Shown here: piece after piece, positions 15,681-20,522 of the stretch | Layout: the number at the start of each line of letters is the position of its first letter | Numbering within the stretch: position 1 is the stretch's first letter | IMG/VR virus record: IMGVR_UViG_3300034118_000624 | Span: 1 to 23,311 of that record | Direction: 5' to 3' (one strand) | Length of the DNA: 23,311 nt | Source: a virus | Position numbers and translations under genes: made by a program | The notes under the pieces: generated by a model | Database searches by the model: none | Seen by the model: the letters and a program-made list of their open reading frames with translations, nothing else | Told to the model about the DNA's origin: nothing

Positions 15681-15807
15681 AGCACAAGCCCAGCCCGTCC
15701 GCATAGAGCGGCAGGTAAGCAGGCCCGGCGTCCACGCCAAGACAAAGCAGGGAACGCACAAGCGCGGCAAGAACTGGCGCAAGCCGTACAAAGGACAAGG
15801 CAGGTAA
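15667..15807 (+). CDS. Small basic protein ending in PYKGQGR
   Basis: 46 aa if started at TTG 15667. There is no ATG in this frame. The product is strongly basic: RPGVHAKTKQGTHKRG followed by KNWRKPYKGQGR and a stop. I recall a family of tiny phage proteins with the ending G-V-H-[AS]-K-T-K ... K-N-[YW]-x-K-x-Y-x-GQGR in Bacteroidota-infecting phages, placed near lysis or tail genes; the recollection is not checked here. The frame otherwise fills a gap between two well-supported genes and carries a coherent conserved-looking end. Function unknown; the basic charge would allow nucleic acid binding. Confidence 0.6.
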   Translation: MAKAKAQAQPVRIERQVSRPGVHAKTKQGTHKRGKNWRKPYKGQGR

Positions 15808-15818
15808 TTCACCTGCAG

Positions 15819-15826
15819 TATATTCG
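15819..15826 (+). promoter_or_regulatory. TAnnTTCG start-proximal element before lysis module
   Basis: TATATTCG, then five bases (CCGCC), then ATG 15832. Just upstream is a 6-bp inverted repeat GCAGGT / ACCTGC (15800-15805 with 15811-15816, loop AATTC) without a T-run. The copy closest to TAnnTTTG in the late genes. Confidence 0.45.
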
Positions 15827-15831
15827 CCGCC

Positions 15832-16047
15832 ATGGACATACAAGCACTGTACTCCCTACTAGCTGCACTTGGCGCCGTCGTAGGCGTATACGTCAAGATG
15901 AGCAACGAGCTGGCACGCCTCAAGTCCCGCGTGATCCAGCTCGAGCTCAACGACGGAGAAACACGCAGGCAGCTCAAGGAGATAGTCGAAAGCATCCATA
16001 AAATTGAGCTCACGCTCGCGCAGCTGGTGGCTCGCCTCGAGCGTTGA
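15832..16047 (+). CDS. Membrane-anchored coiled-coil protein, lysis-associated (XhlA-like layout)
   Basis: 71 aa. An N-terminal hydrophobic segment (YSLLAALGAVVGVYVKM, about residues 6-22) is followed by a heptad-like charged helix (LARLKSRVIQLELNDGETRRQLKEIVESIHKIELTLAQLVARLE). This TM-plus-coiled-coil layout, directly before an endolysin, resembles the XhlA-type accessory lysis proteins, although in those the membrane segment is usually C-terminal. A spanin-like or holin-accessory role is possible. The start has the TAnnTTCG element 5 nt upstream. I see the layout directly; the function is inferred from position. Confidence 0.65.
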   Translation: MDIQALYSLLAALGAVVGVYVKMSNELARLKSRVIQLELNDGETRRQLKEIVESIHKIELTLAQLVARLER

Positions 16048-16064
16048 ACTGGTACAACCACCGC

Positions 16065-16433
16065 ATGAGATACTTCCAACTGTCCGAGTTCGACAGCCCC
16101 GACGCGCCCGGCTCAGGCGCCAAGATGGACAAGGAGTTCCTCGCCCTGCTCGACGAGGCCCGCCACATCGCCGGGGTTCCCTTCAAGGTGAACAGCGGCT
16201 ACCGCACCCAAGCCCACCACAACAGCCTCACCAAACGAGGCTTTAAGACCGCCAAGAACAGCGCGCACCTGCGCGGCTTTGCAGCGGACATCCACGCGCC
16301 CGACAGTCGTACACGCTACGCCATCCTGCAGGCGCTCATCAAGGTGGGCTTCAACCGCATCGGCGTGGCCAACACCTTCATTCATGTCGACAACGACCCC
16401 AGCCTCCCCGAAGAGGTCATCTGGACATACTAA
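16065..16433 (+). CDS. Endolysin, M15 family peptidase
   Basis: 122 aa Zn-dependent peptidase that should cut peptide bonds in the cell-wall cross-bridge for host lysis. The start MRYFQLSEFDSPDAPGSG is typical of the phage Peptidase_M15_3 group. Metal ligands are visible: H68 in SAHLRGFAADI, D75 in the same block, and H107 in FIHVDND. VNSGYRTQAHHN (about residues 42-53) carries the conserved S-G-[YF]-R motif. Length is right for the compact single-domain form. No signal peptide, so it needs a holin. I prefer ATG 16065 over TTG 16044 because homologous starts begin with M-[RK]-Y-F. The nearest genes are small membrane proteins and a phosphoesterase. Confidence 0.92.
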   Translation: MRYFQLSEFDSPDAPGSGAKMDKEFLALLDEARHIAGVPFKVNSGYRTQAHHNSLTKRGFKTAKNSAHLRGFAADIHAPDSRTRYAILQALIKVGFNRIGVANTFIHVDNDPSLPEEVIWTY

Positions 16434-17289
16434 GCTGAAGCAGCACGGACCGACCACGTGGTCGACGGCCTACACCCGCACCGTATCAGACGGGCCGGCC
16501 AAGTTCCTTCTGCTGTCCGACGTCCACTTCGATTCCGTCAAGTGCGACCGCGACCGGCTGAAGCGGCACCTCGACGAGGCCGTGGCGAAAGACGCCGCGG
16601 TCTTTTGCTTTGGTGACTGGTTTGACCTCATGCAAGGCATGTATGATCCACGGCGCAGCTACGCCGGACTGCGACCGGAGTACAAGTCCATCACCTACCT
16701 CGACGACGTCATCAACGACAGCATCGAGTTCCTGAAGCCCTACGCCGACCGCTGGCTGTTTATGGGCCGCGGCAACCACGAGACCAACATCGAGAAGCGC
16801 CTGAGCACCTCACCCATCGACCGGCTATGCCAAGGCATGGGTGGCATAGTTTCGCCAGGCAGCTACAGCGGGTGGATTAAAATCCAAATGACCAGGTACG
16901 AGAACGCCAGCTTTGTCCCGATGCTGATGCACTTCCATCACGGCTACGGAGGCAACGCGCCACGCTCCAAGGGCGTCCTGAACGTCGACCTCGACCAGAA
17001 GGAGTGGCCGGATGCCGACGTCATTGTGAGCGGGCACACGCATCAGAAGTGGCACGTCCCGATGACGGTGGAACGCATCGGCCAGCATATGGCACTGCGC
17101 GAGGAGACCGTGCACCACGTGAAGCTGGGCAGCTACAAGATGCTGGACCGCTTTGCCGGGTGGGAGGTGGAGAAGGGCTTTGCACAGCCCCGCCTCGGCG
17201 GGTGGTGGATGGACGTGAAGCTCAACCGCGTGATGATTAACCGAAAGGAGACAGTTAAGCCAATCACTACCTTCACCGAAGCACACTAA
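16384..17289 (+). CDS. Calcineurin-like metallophosphoesterase
   Basis: About 301 aa from ATG 16384. All metal-binding motifs are present: D-x-H (D46-x-H48 in LLSDVHFD), GD (G77-D78 in CFGDWFD), GNHE (G130-E133), an H-rich strand (MLMHFHHGYG) and GHTH (217-220). It should be a two-metal phosphodiesterase or phosphatase; the substrate could be nucleic acid, cyclic nucleotide or another phosphodiester, and the sequence does not tell which. The start is uncertain: ATG 16384 overlaps the endolysin by 50 nt, and the part before residue 18 reads as out-of-frame endolysin. A non-ATG start just after 16433 is possible. Its place inside the lysis segment is odd. Confidence 0.85.
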   Translation: MSTTTPASPKRSSGHTKLKQHGPTTWSTAYTRTVSDGPAKFLLLSDVHFDSVKCDRDRLKRHLDEAVAKDAAVFCFGDWFDLMQGMYDPRRSYAGLRPEYKSITYLDDVINDSIEFLKPYADRWLFMGRGNHETNIEKRLSTSPIDRLCQGMGGIVSPGSYSGWIKIQMTRYENASFVPMLMHFHHGYGGNAPRSKGVLNVDLDQKEWPDADVIVSGHTHQKWHVPMTVERIGQHMALREETVHHVKLGSYKMLDRFAGWEVEKGFAQPRLGGWWMDVKLNRVMINRKETVKPITTFTEAH

Positions 17290-17302
17290 CCAACACCATA
17301 CA

Positions 17303-17473
17303 ATGTGGGATTTTTTCGCAGACAATTGGGCCGAGCTGGCGCTGGCCCTGATAGGCTTAATGGGCACAGTCACGGCCCTCACCTCAACCACGAAGGACGA
17401 CACGGTGGTGGACATCCTGAAGCGGATTCTGATGGCGGTGGTGGTGGGCAAGACGCCCACGCCAAAGCCGTGA
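17303..17473 (+). CDS. Small membrane protein, holin candidate
   Basis: 56 aa: MWDFFADNWAELALALIGLM, then GTVTALTSTTKDDTVVDILKR, then ILMAVVVGKTPTPKP. One clear hydrophobic segment near residues 10-28 and a weaker one near 43-52. A short N-terminus with aromatic residues, a single TM helix, a T-x-T-x-K-D-D turn and a short polar tail are common in phage holin-like proteins near endolysins. It overlaps the next gene as GTGA. TACCTTCA occurs 27 nt before the start, inside the end of the phosphoesterase gene. Holin function is inferred from layout and neighbourhood. Confidence 0.6.
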   Translation: MWDFFADNWAELALALIGLMGTVTALTSTTKDDTVVDILKRILMAVVVGKTPTPKP

Positions 17474-17694
17474 ACCCGGCCGCCTCGGCATTGCTCAAGC
17501 TGCTGGGCAAATTTGACGTCACTGAGGTATTCAAGACCAAAGGCGACCTGCGCCGATGGTCGGCGAAGCGGACGGTGGGCGGCGTCATTGCCTTGACAGC
17601 TTGCAGCGACATCATGACCAACGGCATGAGCTGGCCAGCTGTTGCACTCTGTGCTGTGGCGGTCACGCCTTTGTGCTTATCTTTCGCGGAGTAG
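17470..17694 (+). CDS. Small hydrophobic protein, second holin-like candidate
   Basis: 74 aa from GTG 17470, coupled to the upstream gene by a GTGA overlap. The N-terminal half is amphipathic (ASALLKLLGKFDVTEVFKTKGDLRRWSAKRTVGG). The C-terminal half is hydrophobic with two possible short membrane segments (VIALTACSDIM and AVALCAVAVTPLCLSF). It is the last gene before the intrinsic terminator, closing the late operon. I recognise no named family. Candidate roles are holin, antiholin or pinholin partner of the gene at 17303; none is demonstrated. Confidence 0.55.
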   Translation: MNPAASALLKLLGKFDVTEVFKTKGDLRRWSAKRTVGGVIALTACSDIMTNGMSWPAVALCAVAVTPLCLSFAE

Positions 17695-17739
17695 TACGCA
17701 CACACTACGCAGGCGATTCTGTTTGATTTGATTTGGTTG

Positions 17740-17769
17740 GGGCCTCAGAACGCTGGGGCCCTTTCTTTT
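17740..17769 (+). terminator. Rho-independent terminator of the late operon
   Basis: The stem GGGCCTCAG / CTGGGGCCC (17740-17748 with 17753-17761) forms 9 bp with one G-U pair and a 4-nt loop AACG, followed by TTTCTTTT. It comes 45 bp after the last late gene and directly before the early promoter. Confidence 0.88.
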
Positions 17770-17798
17770 GGCATGTCCTATAAAAAAGTTTGAAAAAA

Positions 17799-17830
17799 TT
17801 TGGAGTGATGGGAAACGTGCTGTAACATTG
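17799..17830 (+). promoter_or_regulatory. Bacteroidota-type early promoter
   Basis: TTTG at 17799-17802, a spacer of exactly 20 bp, then TAACATTG at 17823-17830, close to the TTTG / TAnnTTTG consensus. The expected transcription start is near 17836, giving a leader of about 22 nt before ATG 17858. The upstream sequence is A-rich (17781-17798). It follows the late terminator, so it should drive the early and replication genes. Confidence 0.75.
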
Positions 17831-17857
17831 CCGAGTCAAATCAAACAGACACACATC

Positions 17858-18361
17858 ATGAACCTCTACGACGTAACCGTCAGCGCGTGCCGCGGTGCAA
17901 TGACACCCCACGTGCACTCCGTCAACCTCGGGGAGTGGCTGGCCACCAACCACGAGCACCGAGCCAACAAGAAGGACAGCGCGGCCATCATGCCGCACGG
18001 CATGTTCCTGTCACGCCGAGCCGCTGACCTGCAGTACAGCTCCGGCCTCGTGCAGGTCGACCTCGACGCCAAAGACAACCCCGGCATCAGCAACTGGCAC
18101 GAGGTGGTTCACGCTTTGGGAACCCTCGACAGCGTGGCATATGCCAACATCAGCGTCAGCGGTGCGGGCTGCTTTGTCCTGGTGAACGTGCTCGGCCTTG
18201 TGGGGCACCCGTTCGTGGCTGTGGCCAACCGTGCTATCGAGTACATCACAGACCAGGGCTTCATTGCCGACGAGAAGGTCAGCCGCAACCTCGCCAGCCT
18301 TCGCTTCATGCCATTCAGCCCTGACACCGCATACTGGAACCTCCAAAGCGTCTCCCTGTGA
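17858..18361 (+). CDS. BT4734/VirE-N domain protein, stand-alone
   Basis: 167 aa. YSSGLVQVDLDAKDNPGISNW (about residues 60-80) is the recognisable core of the BT4734-like / VirE N-terminal domain, where an acidic [IV]-x-[IV]-D-[IL]-D strand leads to K-D-N. It is followed by ISVSGAGCFVLVNV in place of the usual S-P-S-G-x-G-x-[KH]-x-[FVL] strand and by a late SLRFMPFSPDTAYWN. The domain is related to archaeo-eukaryotic primase folds and in Bacteroidota is usually fused to a primase-helicase region. Here it stands alone. The role in replication initiation or priming is inference. ATG 17858 was chosen because an upstream in-frame start would lie before the promoter -7 element. It is the first early gene. 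Confidence 0.78.
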   Translation: MNLYDVTVSACRGAMTPHVHSVNLGEWLATNHEHRANKKDSAAIMPHGMFLSRRAADLQYSSGLVQVDLDAKDNPGISNWHEVVHALGTLDSVAYANISVSGAGCFVLVNVLGLVGHPFVAVANRAIEYITDQGFIADEKVSRNLASLRFMPFSPDTAYWNLQSVSL

Positions 18362-18597
18362 AAGATTACATCGCCATGACCATCGCCGACTTAGATGTCG
18401 ACGACGTGACCTTCGAGATTGAGTTCGAAGCGTGGACCGACACCAGCGGCCCCGGACCTGATGACAGCTACATCGAGGTGACAAAGGCCACTTTATGGTG
18501 CGGCAAGTTGAACATCGACGTGACTGAGCTCATGCAGCGCAGCAGCGACGTGTTGGCGGTGATTGATAACTACCTCGACGAAACCAGCGGCGACTGA
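18358..18597 (+). CDS. Small acidic unknown protein
   Basis: 79 aa from GTG 18358, coupled by GTGA to the VirE-N gene (ATG 18376 is an alternative giving 73 aa). Strongly acidic (DLDVDDVTFEIEFEAWTD, then DDSYIEV) with a helical end (ELMQRSSDVLAVIDNYLDET). The alternating pattern suggests two or three strands then a helix. No family recognised. High negative charge is seen in DNA-mimic inhibitors of host proteins, but that is only a suggestion. Its stop overlaps the next start (TGATG). Confidence 0.6.
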   Translation: MKDYIAMTIADLDVDDVTFEIEFEAWTDTSGPGPDDSYIEVTKATLWCGKLNIDVTELMQRSSDVLAVIDNYLDETSGD

Positions 18598-18833
18598 TGG
18601 CACACAACCACTACACCACCAACGGCCCGCGCATCGCATCCACGTCGATGCCGGAGCGGGCGCCTGAGAGCTTCAACGCCTGGCAGGAGGAGCTGCAATG
18701 GGAGCGCGACCTTGAGCGCATCCTGGAGGACTTCAAGTACCAGCTGCGCGAGAAGCTGCGCACGGCGTACTACAACAACACGAGGTCACAATCTGTGATG
18801 TCAAGTGACCACCAGCGTATCCAACAGTCATGA
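18597..18833 (+). CDS. Small helical unknown protein
   Basis: 78 aa. The first 25 residues are polar and probably unstructured (HNHYTTNGPRIASTSMPERAP). The middle is a long charged helix (FNAWQEELQWERDLERILEDFKYQLREKLRTAYYNN), likely coiled coil. The Q/S-rich tail includes SSDHQRIQQS. No family recognised. TGATG overlap upstream and ATGA overlap downstream indicate translational coupling within the early operon. Confidence 0.6.
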   Translation: MAHNHYTTNGPRIASTSMPERAPESFNAWQEELQWERDLERILEDFKYQLREKLRTAYYNNTRSQSVMSSDHQRIQQS

Positions 18834-19015
18834 GCAAGTTCAAAGACGGCGAGCGCGTGGAAGTATGCACGAACGACGACCGGCGCTGGAGGCAAGCCAC
18901 GTTCCGGCAAAAGACCGTAGAGGTGACCTACTGGACACAAGAGCCGGGAGAGCCACCGTGTGGCTGGGACCGAATACGCAAGATTGACCCGAACGAGGCG
19001 AAATCTCATCACTAA
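18830..19015 (+). CDS. Small basic unknown protein with SH3-like look
   Basis: 61 aa, ATGA-coupled to the upstream gene. FKDGERVEVCTNDDRRWRQATFRQKTVEVTYWTQEPGEPPCGWDRIRKIDP reads as a short beta barrel of Tudor/SH3 type: F-x-x-G-x-x-V-x-V, then W-x-x-A-x-F, then W-x-x-I-R. That pattern is visible; the fold assignment is inference. It ends 18 nt before the next gene, the only real gap in this part of the operon. Confidence 0.6.
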   Translation: MSKFKDGERVEVCTNDDRRWRQATFRQKTVEVTYWTQEPGEPPCGWDRIRKIDPNEAKSHH

Positions 19016-19033
19016 CACCCAAATCCACGCATA

Positions 19034-19291
19034 ATGTCGGACATCGACTTCACAACCTGGAAGCACTGGAACGAGTTGCCAAAAGAGGAAACCTGGTGCC
19101 TTATCGCATACCGCTGGAAAGCCGTAGGAGACCCGTCACGCATCAGGTACCAAGTAGATCGCACCATCCAAGGCGAGGCCCGCTGGTGGGGCACTGACCC
19201 ACTCCGCGGACCCTTCGAAATTCTCGGATGGAAACCTTTTGACCCCATCTCCGTACAGGAGGCCATCAACCTCGAAACCATCAAGCAATGA
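19034..19291 (+). CDS. Small tryptophan-rich unknown protein
   Basis: 85 aa with seven Trp residues (TWKHWNELPKEETW, YRWKAVG, ARWWGTDP, EILGWKPFDP). The arrangement E-E-x-W-x-L-I-A-Y and a later W-x-P resemble the short phage proteins whose core is W-x-x-[VL]-x-x-x-P-x-x-x-x-V-L-V, but I am not certain. It is the first gene after an 18-nt gap with no TAnnTTCG element before it. Its stop overlaps the next start (ATGA). Function unknown. Confidence 0.6.
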   Translation: MSDIDFTTWKHWNELPKEETWCLIAYRWKAVGDPSRIRYQVDRTIQGEARWWGTDPLRGPFEILGWKPFDPISVQEAINLETIKQ

Positions 19292-19440
19292 CACCGGAAA
19301 CAATCCAAGCCATGCGCGACCTGCGCGCAGAGTTAGAAGGCGTGAACAGCGCCATCAGCGCCCTCAACCCGCAGCTGTCCCTCGGCATCGGAATGGCACT
19401 CACCCTCATCGACCGACGCATCCATGGGACAGCCGGTTGA
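19288..19440 (+). CDS. 50-residue unknown protein
   Basis: ATG 19288 overlaps the preceding stop as ATGA and the frame runs to TGA 19438-19440. Product: MTPETIQAMRDLRAELEGVN, SAISALNPQLSLGIGMALTL, IDRRIHGTAG. An amphipathic helix of coiled-coil character is followed by a mildly hydrophobic stretch. It overlaps the following gene by 17 nt. Support comes from the exact coupling on the left and the otherwise empty interval; no family recognised. Confidence 0.5.
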   Translation: MTPETIQAMRDLRAELEGVNSAISALNPQLSLGIGMALTLIDRRIHGTAG

Positions 19441-19810
19441 GGAGTTCCGGAAGCTGGCAGCGGCCTACAACATGGCGCCGCACCACTTCCACAAGGACAA
19501 GCGCGGCTTCATCATCGTGACCCGGCAGGGCATCGACTACCTCCAGGCGCACCTCGGCATCGTGGTGACCTTCGAGACGGTGCTGGAGTGGTCCGATCCG
19601 GAGGCTGGCCGGTACGTCATCAAGGCCACCGGGACGATGCCGCGCAAGGACGGCAGCCCGCACGTCATCTGCAGCTTCGGCGAGACGAGCAAGGCCAACA
19701 ACACCAACCCCTACCCCGTCGCCATGTGCGAGAAGCGCGCGCTGTCGCGGGTGGTGCTCAAGCTGGTGGGCATGTACGAACTGGGCGCGGTAGGTGAGGA
19801 CGAGGTATGA
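19424..19810 (+). CDS. Unknown early protein with AMCEKRALSR motif, possible recombination function
   Basis: 128 aa. It starts at ATG 19424. The middle has TFETVLEWSDPEAGRYVIKATGTMPRKDG and a final conserved-looking block NPYPVAMCEKRALSRVVLKLVGMYELGAVGEDE (about residues 94-126). I recall Bacteroidota phage proteins that end with a Y-P-x-x-M-A-E-K-R-A-x-x-R-[VA]-[VI]-L-x-L-x-G-x-Y-x-x-G block. The block also resembles the A-x-[TK]-R-A-x-x-x-A-L helix of single-strand annealing proteins. A role in DNA recombination is therefore a weak inference, supported by SSB-like, initiator and NinG genes downstream. Ends by ATGA overlap with a tiny membrane protein gene. Confidence 0.65.
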   Translation: MGQPVEEFRKLAAAYNMAPHHFHKDKRGFIIVTRQGIDYLQAHLGIVVTFETVLEWSDPEAGRYVIKATGTMPRKDGSPHVICSFGETSKANNTNPYPVAMCEKRALSRVVLKLVGMYELGAVGEDEV

Positions 19811-19950
19811 GCCAGCTACGCAAGAACATGAAGGACATGCTCGCTGAGACGGTGGGCTTCCTTGCACAGTTCCTTTTCATGGTCGGTATTTTCGTCATTA
19901 TTGGCCTCGCTCTGGTCCTGGGTTACCGCATAGTCATGTGGCTGCTATGA
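19807..19950 (+). CDS. Tiny single-TM protein 1
   Basis: 47 aa. A polar N-terminus (MSQLRKNMKDMLAETVG) is followed by a strong hydrophobic helix (FLAQFLFMVGIFVIIGLALVLGY) and a short end RIVMWLL. ATGA overlap at both ends. No signal-peptidase site evident. It is the first of three consecutive micro-genes encoding membrane helices in the middle of the early operon. Possible roles are superinfection exclusion or membrane anchoring of early proteins, neither shown by the sequence. Confidence 0.55.
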   Translation: MSQLRKNMKDMLAETVGFLAQFLFMVGIFVIIGLALVLGYRIVMWLL

Positions 19951-20057
19951 TCAAGCTGGCACGATTCGTAGGCCAAGTCACCGCCATCGCGGTGTGGATT
20001 ATGGCCACCGGCGTCCTTGTCGTGGCATTGTGGCAAATAATCCGATACCTGCTATGA
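19947..20057 (+). CDS. Tiny single-TM protein 2
   Basis: 36 aa: MIKLARFVGQ then VTAIAVWIMATGVLVVALWQ then IIRYLL. Almost the whole protein is one membrane helix with a basic N-terminus and a short R-Y-L-L end similar to the M-W-L-L end of the preceding protein. ATGA overlap with both neighbours, which supports real translation despite the small size. No family recognised. Confidence 0.5.
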   Translation: MIKLARFVGQVTAIAVWIMATGVLVVALWQIIRYLL

Positions 20058-20254
20058 TTGACGAACACATCGCCGCGTGGGTTATCGTAGGCACCATCCT
20101 CGTCCTCGGTTATTTGTTAGTGAATAACCTCGACATGCGCTGGAGATTAGCAAAGGCAAACGCACGCATCCGCGTCCTTGAGCGCAAGCTGTGGACCAGC
20201 GACGTCGACGCCATTCTTGACGAAATACTAGGCGACCCACATGAGCGAGCTTGA
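20054..20254 (+). CDS. Small TM protein 3 with charged cytoplasmic helix
   Basis: 66 aa from ATG 20054 (ATGA overlap upstream). A short acidic N-terminus (MIDEHIAA), one TM helix (WVIVGTILVLGYLLVNNL), then a basic and later acidic helix (MRWRLAKANARIRVLERKLWTSDVDAILDEILGD). The layout predicts a membrane anchor with a coiled-coil domain inside the cell. It overlaps the next gene by 14 nt. An in-frame extension further upstream is open but would overlap the preceding micro-gene completely, so I prefer this start. Confidence 0.55.
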   Translation: MIDEHIAAWVIVGTILVLGYLLVNNLDMRWRLAKANARIRVLERKLWTSDVDAILDEILGDPHERA

Positions 20255-20522
20255 CGACTTCTTCGACGAGGCAGAGCTGGACAGCACCACGCTCATCGAG
20301 GTGCGACGCGTTCGCCTTGAGTCACTTATGCAGTGCACCGTCCTGTGGGATGACGAGGCAACCCTCGACGCCATCATGTACGGGCCGATGGATGACCAGA
20401 CCTACCACCACCTCAACCTGCGCCTCATCGCGCACCTCGACCGGCCCGACTCACGCGGCCGATGGACACAGACCCAAATGGCACGTTTTATTAAATCCTT
20501 TACCCATGAAACTAACTATTAA
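20241..20522 (+). CDS. Small acidic unknown early protein
   Basis: 93 aa. N-terminal half strongly acidic (SELDDFFDEAELDSTTLIEV), then RRVRLESLMQCTVLWDDEATLDAIMYGPMDDQTYHHLNLRLIAHL and a basic end with GRWTQTQMARFIKSF. The last part could be a small helix-turn-helix. The D-D-[EQ]-T-Y-x-x-L-x-x-x-L region looks like a regulatory helix pair. No family recognised. It overlaps the SSB-like gene by 17 nt. Confidence 0.6.
   Translation: MSELDDFFDEAELDSTTLIEVRRVRLESLMQCTVLWDDEATLDAIMYGPMDDQTYHHLNLRLIAHLDRPDSRGRWTQTQMARFIKSFTHETNY

Larger units (their letters stand above)
17718..17849. repeat. Perfect 14-bp inverted repeat bracketing late terminator and early promoter
   Basis: TCTGTTTGATTTGA at 17718-17731 and its exact reverse complement TCAAATCAAACAGA at 17836-17849. 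The right arm begins about 5 bp after the -7 element, so it starts at or near the predicted transcription start. The arms are AT-rich in a GC-rich genome and are separated by 104 bp containing the terminator and promoter. Possibly paired regulator-binding sites. Confidence 0.75.

Noticed and set aside
20251-20505. N-terminal extension of the SSB-like frame
   Set aside because: Residues are Ser/Thr/Arg-rich shadow of the overlapping acidic gene; the DUF3127-like fold begins exactly at ATG 20506.
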